Shown piece by piece: positions 1 to 6,481 of a DNA stretch of 8,487 nt (positions are counted from its first letter, which is position 1; every line of letters begins with the position of its first letter). Source of the stretch: RGIG1752 sp045650425 (GTDB taxonomy: Bacteria; Bacillota_I; Bacilli_A; RF39; UBA660); assembly GCA_045650425.1 (NCBI GenBank), contig JAZRRD010000085.1, positions 1-8,487 on the forward strand. The letters run 5' to 3'. The notes below the pieces were generated by a model. It did no database searches and was not told the DNA's origin. It saw only the letters and a list, made by a program, of their open reading frames with translations. Made by a program: the position numbers and the translations under genes.

Positions 1-1132
1 ATTAATAGATATGGATGACAGAGCTGATACAGAATATTACATAACAAAGTTAGATTTATCTGATGCAATATATCTTGAAAACATTGAAGATTATTCATTT
101 GAAGATAGTTTACTAGAAACATTAATTTTCCCAAAAGAAGGAGAGCTTAATGTAGCAGAATATGCTTTTGATGGTACAGGATTTAATGAAGTATTTGTTT
201 CAAATGACAATTTTGTTGGTATCGATGTATCGACTGATAAAATGATATTTGCTTCTAATGTTACAGAAATACCAAGTGAAGCATATAGAGGTGCTACTAT
301 TTCAGAAATAATATTTGAAGATACCGAAGAAAACCCAAGCCAATTAGTTTCGATTGGTTCGGATGCTTTTCGAGGTTGTCATTTAGAAAAAATTGCATTA
401 CCTAGATCGTTAAAGAATCTTGCCACAACGGCTTTTACTAATAATGGAAATACTATTAGTGAAATAAAAATAAGTAACAATGAAATGGCTGATAAAAAAT
501 ATTATTATGATAAATTGATGTATCATCAATCTGTAAGAAAAATTGTTATTTCTTCTTATGTAACAGAGATAAAAGAAGATGCATTTGATAATTTTGCACT
601 TGATGAAGTGGTTTTTGAAGATACTGCAGAAAACTCAAGTCAATTAAAGACTATAGGAGCAAATGCATTTAGAGCCGTTAATATTACAAACTTAACACTT
701 CCAAGTTCGGTAGAAACAATAGGGGCAAACGCGTTTACTGGAAATAGTATTACAAATTTAACAATTCCAAGTTCGGTAGAAACAATAGGAGCAGACGCGT
801 TTTCTTCTAATCTCATTGTACAACTAACTTTTGAAGATACAGTGTCGAATCCAAGTAAATTAAAAACAATAGGATTTAGTGCATTTGGATATAATGAAGA
901 GTTAGGAGGTGTAATAGTTATACCAAAAAGTGTAACAACTATGGATAGGGCCATATTTCAGATAACAAATGTAGAAACTATAGTAATTAAGAGAACCCAA
1001 GAAGATGCTATGGCAAATATCACTTTTGACAAAGGATGGAACTATACAGAAGATTATGAACGATTAAGTATTCCGCCGTGGCCAACTACAGGGTTTGCTG
1101 AAATAATATATGATCCAAATTATACTGAATAA
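1..1132 (+). CDS. BspA-type leucine-rich-repeat surface protein, 3' part (5' end outside window)
   Basis: The frame is open to the left edge: codons before the first ATG at 11 read Leu-Ile-Asp with no stop and no ribosome site, so that Met is internal. Residues 9-25 counted from it (YYITKLDLSDAIYLENI) match residues 322-338 of the complete paralogue at 6561, so about 310 N-terminal residues, including the signal segment and beta domain, probably lie outside. The visible part is made of LRR_5/BspA repeats with the core pattern I-P-S-S-V-x-T-I-G-x-x-A-F. A longer variant, FEDT-x(2)-N-x-S-x-L-x(2)-IG-x(2)-AF, recurs near residues 101, 200 and 273. The last residues, YDPNYTE, are identical to the paralogue's C terminus. 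No LPXTG motif or C-terminal membrane anchor is present. BspA-type repeats are typical of bacterial surface proteins that bind host or microbial partners; the ligand cannot be read here. Confidence 0.85.
   Translation, partial: LIDMDDRADTEYYITKLDLSDAIYLENIEDYSFEDSLLETLIFPKEGELNVAEYAFDGTGFNEVFVSNDNFVGIDVSTDKMIFASNVTEIPSEAYRGATISEIIFEDTEENPSQLVSIGSDAFRGCHLEKIALPRSLKNLATTAFTNNGNTISEIKISNNEMADKKYYYDKLMYHQSVRKIVISSYVTEIKEDAFDNFALDEVVFEDTAENSSQLKTIGANAFRAVNITNLTLPSSVETIGANAFTGNSITNLTIPSSVETIGADAFSSNLIVQLTFEDTVSNPSKLKTIGFSAFGYNEELGGVIVIPKSVTTMDRAIFQITNVETIVIKRTQEDAMANITFDKGWNYTEDYERLSIPPWPTTGFAEIIYDPNYTE
682..813. repeat. Two tandem 66-bp LRR-coding units
   Basis: Units 682-747 and 748-813 align at a period of exactly 66 bp (22 codons). 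They contain a 25-bp stretch identical in both copies (699-723 and 765-789) and differ at only a few positions nearby. A more diverged unit precedes them. The near-identity at DNA level suggests a recent unit duplication inside the LRR domain, and a site where recombination could add or remove whole repeats without changing the frame. Confidence 0.8.
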
Positions 1133-1155
1133 GAGAGTAATCTCTTATTTTATTT
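1128..1155 (+). terminator. Probable intrinsic terminator overlapping a stop codon
   Basis: Perfect 9-bp inverted repeat AATAAGAGA (1128-1136) / TCTCTTATT (1141-1149) with a 4-nt loop, followed by a T-rich stretch. The stem contains the TAA stop (1130-1132) of the LRR gene. The stem is AT-rich, so termination may be only moderately efficient. Confidence 0.6.
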
Positions 1156-1172
1156 ACAAAAAAAATTGACAT

Positions 1173-1191
1173 AAAAGCATAACTTGCTTTT
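1173..1191. repeat. Inverted repeat upstream of the gene at 1240
   Basis: AAAAGCA (1173-1179) and TGCTTTT (1185-1191) are perfect inverted copies around a 5-nt loop. The repeat follows a TTGACA (1166-1171) and lies just before the likely promoter. It could be an operator, a weak hairpin, or chance in AT-rich DNA. Confidence 0.35.
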
Positions 1192-1216
1192 CAAATCAAA
1201 AAAAATATTTTATAAT
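1188..1216 (+). promoter_or_regulatory. Possible promoter of the gene at 1240
   Basis: TATAAT at 1211-1216 is a perfect -10 box. The best placed -35-like hexamer is TTTTCA (1188-1193), 17 bp upstream. A perfect TTGACA at 1166-1171 is 39 bp from the -10 and cannot pair with it. Unlike the paralogues at 6561 and 8261, there is no G tract. Confidence 0.4.
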
Positions 1217-1239
1217 AAAAATAATAGGAGGGCATAGTT

Positions 1240-1860
1240 ATGAAGATGAGTTATCAATTATCATTAATAATTGTAGGTGTACTTTTAGCAATAACTACTA
1301 CAATAGGATCAAGTTATGCTCTTTGGACTGTTACTGCTACACAAGAGGGCACTAATAAAGTTACAACAGGATGTTTTACTTTATCATATACTGATACTTT
1401 AAATAATGAAAGTACAAGTATTGATCTAACAAATGCTTATCCTATAAGTGATGAAAATGGCTTAAAATTAACACCATATATAATATCTTTGAAAAATACT
1501 TGTAGTATCGCTGCAAAATACAATTTAACATTAACTACTGATTTACAGAATACTTTATCGGATTTCTTTTTAAAAACTAATTTTAAAGATATAACTAATA
1601 ATACTGATTATGGAATAAAATTAATAAGTGAATTAGAAGAAACTATCTTAGATGAAAATATGGCAAATGAAATAACTGATACTAAAGGAATAACTATAGG
1701 CAATGTTTATTCTTTAACACGAGGAATCTTAAATCCTGATGAAGAAATAAAATTTGAACTTAGAATATGGTTAGATGAATCTGCTACTAATGATACTATG
1801 TCATCAAAATTCACTGGAGTAGTAAGTAATACAGCATATGCTACAGAAAGTGTTAATTAA
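1240..1860 (+). CDS. Secreted protein with SipW-dependent-type signal peptide; stand-alone N-terminal domain of the LRR surface-protein family
   Basis: 206 residues. A hydrophobic segment (about 7-25) leads into SSYALWT (24-30), the pattern seen in SipW-type signal peptides of TasA/camelysin-like proteins, with likely cleavage after Ala27. The rest is Thr/Asn/Asp-rich and looks beta-structured. It aligns with residues of about 1-190 of the protein at 6561: Cys45 and Cys88 match Cys47 and Cys86 there, with shared A(Y/W)PISDE-x-G-x(2)-LT-x-Y and a late (L/I)R-(I/V)-W segment. The LRR region is missing. The start is ATG 1240, with AGGAGG at 1226-1231 and 8 nt spacing. An extracellular or surface role is inferred; a TasA-like fibre or matrix subunit is possible but not shown. 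The gene has its own AT-rich upstream region and ends just before a hairpin shared with galE. Confidence 0.75.
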   Translation: MKMSYQLSLIIVGVLLAITTTIGSSYALWTVTATQEGTNKVTTGCFTLSYTDTLNNESTSIDLTNAYPISDENGLKLTPYIISLKNTCSIAAKYNLTLTTDLQNTLSDFFLKTNFKDITNNTDYGIKLISELEETILDENMANEITDTKGITIGNVYSLTRGILNPDEEIKFELRIWLDESATNDTMSSKFTGVVSNTAYATESVN

Positions 1861-1861
1861 A

Positions 1862-1888
1862 AAAACGTTTGGATTTTTCAAACGTTTT
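1862..1888. terminator. Bidirectional terminator between convergent genes
   Basis: Perfect 10-bp inverted repeat AAAACGTTTG (1862-1871) / CAAACGTTTT (1879-1888) with a 7-nt loop. It starts 2 bp after the stop of the plus-strand gene and abuts the galE stop at 1889. On the minus strand the second arm ends in a run of seven T, making it a good galE terminator; the plus-strand T tail is shorter (four T). Confidence 0.85.
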
Positions 1889-2896
1889 CTAATCTTTATA
1901 ATTTTTTTCAAAATTCCAAGAATCACGACACATATCATCTAAAGTTTTAATAGGTTTAAAATCTAATTCTTTCATACTTTTTGAAGGATCTGAATAACAA
2001 GTTGCTATATCTCCTTCACGTCTTTCTACAATTTCATAATTAACCTTAACGTTATTTACTTTTTCAAAAGCTTTAATCATATCTAAAACGCTATATCCAG
2101 TACCGGTTCCTAAATTATAAATATATAGACCTTTTTCTTCTTTATTAAGTTTTTCTAAAGCTTTAATATGTCCAATCGCTAAATCTACAACATGAATGTA
2201 ATCTCTTACTCCAGTTCCATCTGGTGTATCATAATCATTTCCAAAAACTTTTAGACAATCAAGTTCACCTTTGGCTACTTTTGAAATAAATGGCATTAAA
2301 TTATTTGGTTTTCCTACTGGACTTTCACCAATTAAACCTGATTCATGTGCACCAACTGGATTAAAATATCTTAAAATTGCTATATCCCAAGAATTATCTG
2401 AATTATATAAATCCTTTAAAATAGTCTCAACCATTAATTTGCTAGTACCATATGGATTTGTTGTCCCACCAGTTTCACATTCTTCGGTAATTGGAATTAT
2501 TTTAGGATTTCCATATACCGTAGCACTTGATGAAAAAACTAATTTTTTTACATTATGATTTTTCATTACTTTTAAAAGAGTTAAAATAGTTGAGACATTA
2601 TTTATGTAATATTCAACTGGCTTACTCACTGACTCACCAACTGCTTTATATGCTGCAAAATCTATTACGGCATCAATTTTTTCTTCATAAAATATTTTTT
2701 CCAATAATTCTTCATCAATTAAATTTCCTTCATAAAATTTAAAATCTTTATTAGTAATTTTTTTGATACTTTCTAATGCTTTAGGTTTACTGTTTGAAAA
2801 ATTATCTAACACTACAATTTCATAACCATTTTCTAATAATTCTACACAAGTATGAGAACCAATATATCCAGCTCCGCCTGTAACTAATATTTTCAT
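1889..2896 (-). CDS. galE: UDP-glucose 4-epimerase
   Basis: 335 residues, close to the usual 330-340. It is an extended short-chain dehydrogenase/reductase that interconverts UDP-glucose and UDP-galactose with bound NAD, supplying galactose for Leloir metabolism and for surface glycans. The Rossmann motif GGAGYIGSH covers 7-15 and DNFSNS begins at 31. FAAYKAVGES lies at about 80-89, and SSSATVYG carries Ser124. The catalytic pair is Tyr149 and Lys153 (YGTSK), followed by RYFNPVGAH from 176. These positions coincide with E. coli GalE Ser124, Tyr149 and Lys153. Translation likely uses GGTGAT (2900-2905 on the minus strand), 3 nt before ATG, which pairs with the 5' part of the anti-SD region. 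The gene is monocistronic, with no other sugar genes beside it, so the pathway destination is not shown. Confidence 0.95.
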   Translation of the reverse strand: MKILVTGGAGYIGSHTCVELLENGYEIVVLDNFSNSKPKALESIKKITNKDFKFYEGNLIDEELLEKIFYEEKIDAVIDFAAYKAVGESVSKPVEYYINNVSTILTLLKVMKNHNVKKLVFSSSATVYGNPKIIPITEECETGGTTNPYGTSKLMVETILKDLYNSDNSWDIAILRYFNPVGAHESGLIGESPVGKPNNLMPFISKVAKGELDCLKVFGNDYDTPDGTGVRDYIHVVDLAIGHIKALEKLNKEEKGLYIYNLGTGTGYSVLDMIKAFEKVNNVKVNYEIVERREGDIATCYSDPSKSMKELDFKPIKTLDDMCRDSWNFEKNYKD

Positions 2897-2899
2897 AAC

Positions 2900-2905
2900 A
2901 TCACC
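2900..2905 (-). promoter_or_regulatory. Ribosome binding site of galE, GGTGAT type
   Basis: Read on the minus strand, GGTGAT lies 3 nt before the ATG. It matches the downstream half of the full anti-SD complement AAGGAGGTGATC, so the short spacing is correct for this register. The gpsA gene uses the same arrangement. Confidence 0.6.
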
Positions 2906-2916
2906 ATCCTATAAAA

Positions 2917-2925
2917 AGTATATCA
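2917..2925 (-). promoter_or_regulatory. Possible extended -10 of galE
   Basis: On the minus strand TATACT (2917-2922) is preceded by TGA, giving an extended -10 (TGN-TATACT). No good -35 is seen at 17 bp, which an extended -10 can tolerate. It faces the uppS promoter in the 86-bp divergent gap. Confidence 0.35.
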
Positions 2926-2943
2926 TATTTGAAAAAATTATAG

Positions 2944-2949
2944 TATAAT
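2944..2949 (+). promoter_or_regulatory. Probable -10 box of the uppS operon
   Basis: Perfect TATAAT, 33 bp before the uppS start. No convincing -35 is seen at the expected distance. The site partly shares its upstream DNA with the divergent galE promoter. Confidence 0.4.
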
Positions 2950-2982
2950 TTATGTATGAAATAATTAAGAAGGTGTTTATAA

Positions 2983-3696
2983 ATGAATATACCAAATCAT
3001 GTCGCTTTCATCTTAGATGGCAATGGAAGATGGGCTAAAGAAAGAGGTTTATCTAGAAGTGAAGGACATCAAGCTGGCTTTGAAAATTTATACGCTCTTT
3101 GTAAATATATAATTAGTAAAGGTGTAAAAGTATTTAGTGTATATGCATTTTCTACAGAAAACTTTAAAAGAAGTAAGCCTGAAGTAGATTTTTTAATGAA
3201 TTTGTTTATCAAAGGATTTAAAAAATATGAAAAAGAAATGAATAAAGAAAATATTAAAATAGTTTTTTCAGGAATAAGGAAATTACCACTTCCAAAAGAT
3301 GTTATTAAAATGATGGAAAAAGTTGAAGAAAGTACTAAAAATAACACTAAAGGAATCTTTAATATATGTATAAACTATGATTCACAATGTGAAATAATAG
3401 ATGCTACTAAAAAGATTGTTGAAGATATAAAAATAGGAAAACTAAATCAAGAAGAAATAACTAAAGAAGTGTTTAATAGTTATTTATATCAAGATTTACC
3501 ACCTATAGATTTATTAATTAGAACTAGCGGAGAATATAGATTAAGCGGATTTATGTTATGGCAAGCTAGTTATGCAGAGTTTTATTTTCCGAAAATTCAT
3601 TTCCCTGAATTCAAATGTGAAGATTTTGATGAAGCAATAAAAGTTTATAATAAAAGAGATCGCCGATTTGGTGGTATTAAAGAAAAGGAGAATTAA
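2983..3696 (+). CDS. uppS: Isoprenyl transferase (undecaprenyl diphosphate synthase)
   Basis: 237 residues, near the usual 240-255. A cis-prenyltransferase that extends farnesyl diphosphate with isopentenyl diphosphate to C55 undecaprenyl diphosphate, the lipid carrier for peptidoglycan and other wall polymers; cytosolic, at the membrane. The signature HVAFILDGNGRWA covers 6-18 with catalytic Asp12. His29 lies in GHQAG, and AFSTENFKRSKPEVDFLMN covers 55-73. IRTSGEYRLSGFMLWQ holds Arg180, Arg186 and Ser188, the diphosphate-binding residues, and Glu199 is the expected Mg ligand. RRFGG is at 227-231. An odd point is NYDSQ at 131-135 where most relatives have NYGGR. The start is ATG 2983 with AAGAAGGTG at 2967-2975. 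It heads an operon, with the next gene's ATG 1 bp after the stop. cdsA, the common downstream partner, is absent. Confidence 0.94.
   Translation: MNIPNHVAFILDGNGRWAKERGLSRSEGHQAGFENLYALCKYIISKGVKVFSVYAFSTENFKRSKPEVDFLMNLFIKGFKKYEKEMNKENIKIVFSGIRKLPLPKDVIKMMEKVEESTKNNTKGIFNICINYDSQCEIIDATKKIVEDIKIGKLNQEEITKEVFNSYLYQDLPPIDLLIRTSGEYRLSGFMLWQASYAEFYFPKIHFPEFKCEDFDEAIKVYNKRDRRFGGIKEKEN
3685..3690 (+). promoter_or_regulatory. Ribosome binding site that sets the start at 3698
   Basis: AAGGAG lies 7 nt before ATG 3698, inside the end of uppS. It favours this ATG over an in-frame TTG at 3668, which has no Shine-Dalgarno site and would overlap uppS by 29 bp. Confidence 0.8.
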
Positions 3697-3697
3697 T

Positions 3698-4234
3698 ATG
3701 AATAAAAAACAGTTAACGCCAGTTGTGTTAGCAACACTTTTAATAATTATCGGAGTAATTACAATATCATTACCAATCTTAGATTTTGTTAATTTAAGAT
3801 TAACGTTATATGGTGCTTTTGGGTTAATAGCGTTATTTAACTTAGTCAGTTTTATTATTACTTATAAAGATAAAGATGTTGAAAGTATCTTAACATTTTT
3901 AGTTAGTGCTTTAATTATAGTATTAGTTAAAACGTTGGACATAAGAGAATTTTTTAACGTATCGATGATTCTATTTATTTGGACTGCATTTATTTCTTTA
4001 GTTAGATTAAAAAAAGCTGATTATTATAATGATCGTAAAAATAAAGCTTGGATTATCCAAATGGTTTCAATCGCAATTTTTGTTTTAACAGGATTATTAA
4101 CCGCAATTAATATGTCTTATTCAAGTGAAATTCAAATTTTATTATTTGGTTATTTCTTTCTAATCAATGGAATTTTAGAATTAGTAGATCCATTAATTCT
4201 TTATTTAGGTAAATTAAATGAAAACAGTAAATGA
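3698..4234 (+). CDS. Six-TM integral membrane protein, resembling the HdeD/DUF308 family
   Basis: 178 residues, very hydrophobic. Six membrane segments can be drawn at about 8-27, 33-55, 63-80, 85-106, 117-138 and 145-167, with a Lys/Arg/Asp-rich loop (about 107-116) between the fourth and fifth. Size and six-helix layout, plus a last helix reading LLFGYFFLINGILEL, resemble HdeD/DUF308 proteins; this is resemblance by eye, not proof. No catalytic motif is visible. It is not CdsA, the enzyme often encoded after uppS, which is longer and has a distinctive C-terminal signature. It sits between uppS and a methyltransferase, and its 3' end overlaps the next gene by 17 bp, so the three are probably translated from one mRNA. 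The stop is the only TGA among the genes seen here. Function unknown. Confidence 0.8.
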   Translation: MNKKQLTPVVLATLLIIIGVITISLPILDFVNLRLTLYGAFGLIALFNLVSFIITYKDKDVESILTFLVSALIIVLVKTLDIREFFNVSMILFIWTAFISLVRLKKADYYNDRKNKAWIIQMVSIAIFVLTGLLTAINMSYSSEIQILLFGYFFLINGILELVDPLILYLGKLNENSK

Positions 4235-5090
4235 TTTTTATGAATATCAAATTCTTGATATGGCTAATGGCGAAAAATTAGAACTTTGGAATGGAGTAAA
4301 ATTAGTAAGACCAGATCCTCAAATTATATGGAAAGAAAAATTGCATCCAGAATTATGGGAAGATGTAGATGCTATTTATCACCGAAGTAAATCAGGTGGT
4401 GGAAGCTGGGAAATCAGAAATAGAAAATTAACTAACTGGCATATTCATTACAAAGATTTAACATTTAATTTAAAATTAATGAATTTTAAACATACAGGTT
4501 TGTTTCCGGAACAAGCATATAATTGGAATTTAATTAAAGAAAAAATTAAAAATTCTAATAAAAAAATTAAAGTATTAAATTTGTTTGCTTATACTGGGGC
4601 GGCATCAATGGCAGCTTTATCAGAAAATGCGCATGTTGTTCATGTTGATTCTTCTCGTGGCATGGTAGATTGGGCAAAAGAAAATGCTAATTCCAGTGAA
4701 TTAACTGATAGAGAAATTCATTATTTAGTAGATGATTGTGTTAAATTTGTTAAAAGAGAAATAAGAAGAGAAAATAAATACGATATCATTTTAATGGACC
4801 CACCAAGTTTTGGTAGAGGAAGTAAAAATGAAGTATGGTCTATTGAAGAAGACTTATATAATCTAGTAGATTTATGTAGTGAACTTTTAAGTGATGAACC
4901 TTTATTATTCGTAATCAATTCTTATACCACAGGTCTTTCGATGACAGTTTTAGAAAATATTTTAAGACTTACTGTAAATAAGAAAAAAGAAGGTATTATT
5001 TCGAGCGATGAGTTAGGACTTAAAATGAAGGATAGTGAGCTTATATTACCTTGTGGTATTTATGCAAGATGGGAAAAAAGTGAAGATTAG
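4218..5090 (+). CDS. Class I SAM-dependent methyltransferase (RlmI-like, COG1092 type)
   Basis: 290 residues. The SAM-binding motif I is VLNLFAYTGAAS at 119-130. An acidic residue after strand 2 is Asp144 (VVHVDSS), followed by VDDCVKF at 171-177. Motif IV is DPPSFGRG at 194-201, in the style of the RlmI/RlmL-type RNA cytosine and guanine methyltransferases. The N-terminal 100 residues include FPEQ, a position where relatives have an F-x-(D/E)-Q motif. The protein lacks the N-terminal PUA domain of E. coli RlmI (about 396 residues), so the substrate, probably an RNA, is uncertain. ATG 4218 overlaps the preceding gene by 17 bp, with only AGGT at 4207-4210 as a weak ribosome site, which suggests translational coupling. 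Last gene of the uppS operon; a strong terminator overlaps its stop. Confidence 0.87.
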   Translation: MKTVNDFYEYQILDMANGEKLELWNGVKLVRPDPQIIWKEKLHPELWEDVDAIYHRSKSGGGSWEIRNRKLTNWHIHYKDLTFNLKLMNFKHTGLFPEQAYNWNLIKEKIKNSNKKIKVLNLFAYTGAASMAALSENAHVVHVDSSRGMVDWAKENANSSELTDREIHYLVDDCVKFVKREIRRENKYDIILMDPPSFGRGSKNEVWSIEEDLYNLVDLCSELLSDEPLLFVINSYTTGLSMTVLENILRLTVNKKKEGIISSDELGLKMKDSELILPCGIYARWEKSED

Positions 5091-5103
5091 TCTTCATTTT
5101 TTT
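5074..5103 (+). terminator. Intrinsic terminator of the uppS operon
   Basis: TGAAGA (5081-5086) / TCTTCA (5091-5096) with a TTAG loop that holds the methyltransferase stop codon. The stem is extended by a G-T pair and the upstream A run against the downstream run of seven T (5097-5103). Confidence 0.85.
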
Positions 5104-5116
5104 AATTGTTTTATCA

Positions 5117-5130
5117 TACATTTTAATGTA
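5117..5130. promoter_or_regulatory. Palindrome upstream of spoVS, possible operator
   Basis: TACATT (5117-5122) and AATGTA (5125-5130) are perfect inverted copies around TT, 20 bp before the spoVS start. No convincing -35/-10 pair or sigma-H type promoter is recognisable in the 59-bp gap, so this may be an operator or chance in AT-rich DNA. Confidence 0.3.
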
Positions 5131-5149
5131 CTAATTAAAGGAGGAAAGT

Positions 5150-5404
5150 ATGTTAAAAGTATCAAGTAAATCAAATCCTAGCAAGGTAGCTGGGGCTATA
5201 GCAAATATGTATCGCGAAAATGGTACTGTTGAAATTCAAACAATAGGAGCTGGTTCATTAAATCAAGCGATAAAGGCTATTGCAATAGCTAGAGGATTTG
5301 TGGCTCCAAGTGGTGATAACTTAGTTATTATACCGGCATTTAACGATATAACAATTAATGGAGAACAAAAAACTGCAATTAAATTAATTATAGAGTCAAA
5401 GTAA
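5150..5404 (+). CDS. spoVS: Stage V sporulation protein S
   Basis: 84 residues, the usual family length. The sequence is close to B. subtilis SpoVS over its full length: LKVSSKSNPSKVAGAIA at the N terminus, EIQTIGAGSLNQAIKAIAIA in the centre, then ARGFVAPSGDNL and IPAFNDI-x-I-x-GE-x(2)-TAIKLI-x-ES. SpoVS is a small Alba-like protein, likely nucleic-acid-binding, that affects septation and coat assembly in sporulating Bacillus. It is also kept in many non-sporulating relatives, so its presence alone does not show that this organism makes spores. A strong AAAGGAGG site (5137-5144) lies 5 nt before ATG 5150. It stands alone between two terminators, so it is a single-gene unit. Confidence 0.95.
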   Translation: MLKVSSKSNPSKVAGAIANMYRENGTVEIQTIGAGSLNQAIKAIAIARGFVAPSGDNLVIIPAFNDITINGEQKTAIKLIIESK

Positions 5405-5415
5405 GACTCTTTTTT
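5392..5415 (+). terminator. Intrinsic terminator of spoVS
   Basis: AGAGTC (5392-5397) / GACTCT (5405-5410) with a 7-nt loop that contains the TAA stop (5402-5404), followed by five more T. Confidence 0.8.
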
Positions 5416-5429
5416 AATTACTTTGTTTA

Positions 5430-5444
5430 TGATAAAATTATAAT
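5430..5444 (+). promoter_or_regulatory. Possible gpsA promoter -10 region
   Basis: Two overlapping candidates: TGA-TAAAAT (5430-5438), an extended -10, and a perfect TATAAT at 5439-5444. The second would start transcription about 3 nt before the ATG and leave no room for the ribosome site, so the first is more likely. The -35 at 17 bp is only a T run, shared with the spoVS terminator tail. Confidence 0.4.
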
Positions 5445-5450
5445 GGTGAT
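5445..5450 (+). promoter_or_regulatory. Ribosome binding site of gpsA, GGTGAT type
   Basis: GGTGAT ends 3 nt before ATG 5454. As at galE, it pairs with the 5' part of the anti-SD sequence (complement AAGGAGGTGATC), which explains the short spacing and supports the chosen start. Confidence 0.6.
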
Positions 5451-5453
5451 AAT

Positions 5454-6428
5454 ATGAAAATAACAATTTTAGGAGCAGGTGCATACGCTTTAGGTCTTGC
5501 ATCTAAATTGAATCAAAATTATAAAGATATTGTTATATGGAGTAAGGTAAAAAGTGAGATAGATGTTTTAAAAAAAACAAGAACGAATGAAAAGGTAATC
5601 CCAAATTTTAAATTACCTTCAAATATCAAATTTACTACTAATTTAGATATAGCTACAAAAGATAGTGAAATAATAATTATTGCAGTAGCTACTAAGTACA
5701 TACAAAGTGTGTGTGAAGAATTAAAACAATTTATCACAAATCAACACGTTGTTATTGCTTCAAAAGGTATTGAAGAAACTTCATGCAAGTTTGCCAGTAA
5801 ATTAATAATAGATATTTTAAATACAAAAAGAATATGTACTATCTCAGGCCCATCTTTTGCTAAAGATATGGTAACAAAAGAAGCAATAGGGATTTCGCTA
5901 GCAGCTACAAATACAACCACAAAAAAAGTTGTATCAGAAGCTTTTTCTAGTAGTAATTTAAAAATAAGAAGTACTAATGATTTTGTGGGCGTAGAACTTT
6001 GTGGAACCATGAAAAATATTATTGCAATTGCATCTGGTATTTTAGATGGAATGAAGGCATCCGAGTCTACAAAAGCTATGTTTTTAACTGAATGCTTAAA
6101 TGATGTTAGAAAACTAATAAGGAAATTTGGTGGTAACGAAAAAACAATTTTATCCTATGCTGGCTTTGGTGACATTATTTTAACTTGTTCATCAACCTCA
6201 AGTAGAAATTATAAATATGGTAAATTACTTGGAGAAAATAAATCTTCTAAATTATTAAATAAATTTCTAGAAGAAAACACAGTAGAGGGAATAAATACTT
6301 TGAAATCAATTTATAAATTGGTTAAAAGTAAAAAAATTAAATATCCTTTTTTGGATTTAATTTATAAAGTGACAACTTTAAAAGAAAAACCAGAAAAATT
6401 AGTATCGTTCTTAATGGAAAAAGAATAG
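5454..6428 (+). CDS. gpsA: NAD(P)-dependent glycerol-3-phosphate dehydrogenase
   Basis: 324 residues, slightly shorter than the usual 330-345, with a trimmed C terminus. It reduces dihydroxyacetone phosphate to sn-glycerol 3-phosphate, the backbone of membrane phospholipids; cytosolic. The Rossmann motif is LGAGAYALGLA at 6-16, and SKGIE follows at 103-107. ISGPSFAKDM is at 130-139. VELCGTMKNIIAIASGI (180-196) carries the likely catalytic Lys187. GFGDIILTCSS (237-247) carries Asp240, followed by SRN at 250-252 and VEG at 278-280. Two family positions are changed: Ala12 replaces the third glycine of GxGxxG, and Cys183 replaces glycine in the usual E-(L/I)-G-G-A-L-K-N. All catalytic residues remain, so activity is expected. 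Single-gene unit between the spoVS and gpsA terminators. Confidence 0.92.
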   Translation: MKITILGAGAYALGLASKLNQNYKDIVIWSKVKSEIDVLKKTRTNEKVIPNFKLPSNIKFTTNLDIATKDSEIIIIAVATKYIQSVCEELKQFITNQHVVIASKGIEETSCKFASKLIIDILNTKRICTISGPSFAKDMVTKEAIGISLAATNTTTKKVVSEAFSSSNLKIRSTNDFVGVELCGTMKNIIAIASGILDGMKASESTKAMFLTECLNDVRKLIRKFGGNEKTILSYAGFGDIILTCSSTSSRNYKYGKLLGENKSSKLLNKFLEENTVEGINTLKSIYKLVKSKKIKYPFLDLIYKVTTLKEKPEKLVSFLMEKE

Positions 6429-6450
6429 TGGATAGAAACATCCACTTTTT
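6427..6450 (+). terminator. Intrinsic terminator of gpsA
   Basis: AGTGGAT (6427-6433) / ATCCACT (6440-6446) with a 6-nt loop and a T tail to 6450. The stem overlaps the TAG stop (6426-6428). Confidence 0.85.
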
Positions 6451-6481
6451 ACATACAAGTGTAAAGTTTGTAGAAATTTGA

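Noticed and set aside
682..813. Tandem repeat as a CRISPR array or mobile element
   Set aside because: The units are in frame, code for LRRs, have no spacers and no associated genes.
640..954. Minus-strand open frame inside the first LRR gene
   Set aside because: Its residue repeats are the antisense of the LRR-coding repeats; it has no ribosome site and no recognisable domain.
1166..1216. TTGACA (1166) paired with TATAAT (1211) as the promoter of the gene at 1240
   Set aside because: The 39-bp gap is too long for one sigma factor to contact both boxes.
2271..2558. Plus-strand open frame inside galE
   Set aside because: It is the shadow of a strongly supported galE with all catalytic motifs.
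3668..3697. TTG start 10 codons upstream of the membrane protein
   Set aside because: There is no Shine-Dalgarno site; ATG 3698 has AAGGAG at 7 nt.
4232..4234. Possible reading of TGA as Trp (Mycoplasma-type code), since this is the only TGA stop here
   Set aside because: All Trp codons seen are TGG and no gene has an in-frame TGA; reading through here would only add a short tail in the overlap with the methyltransferase gene.
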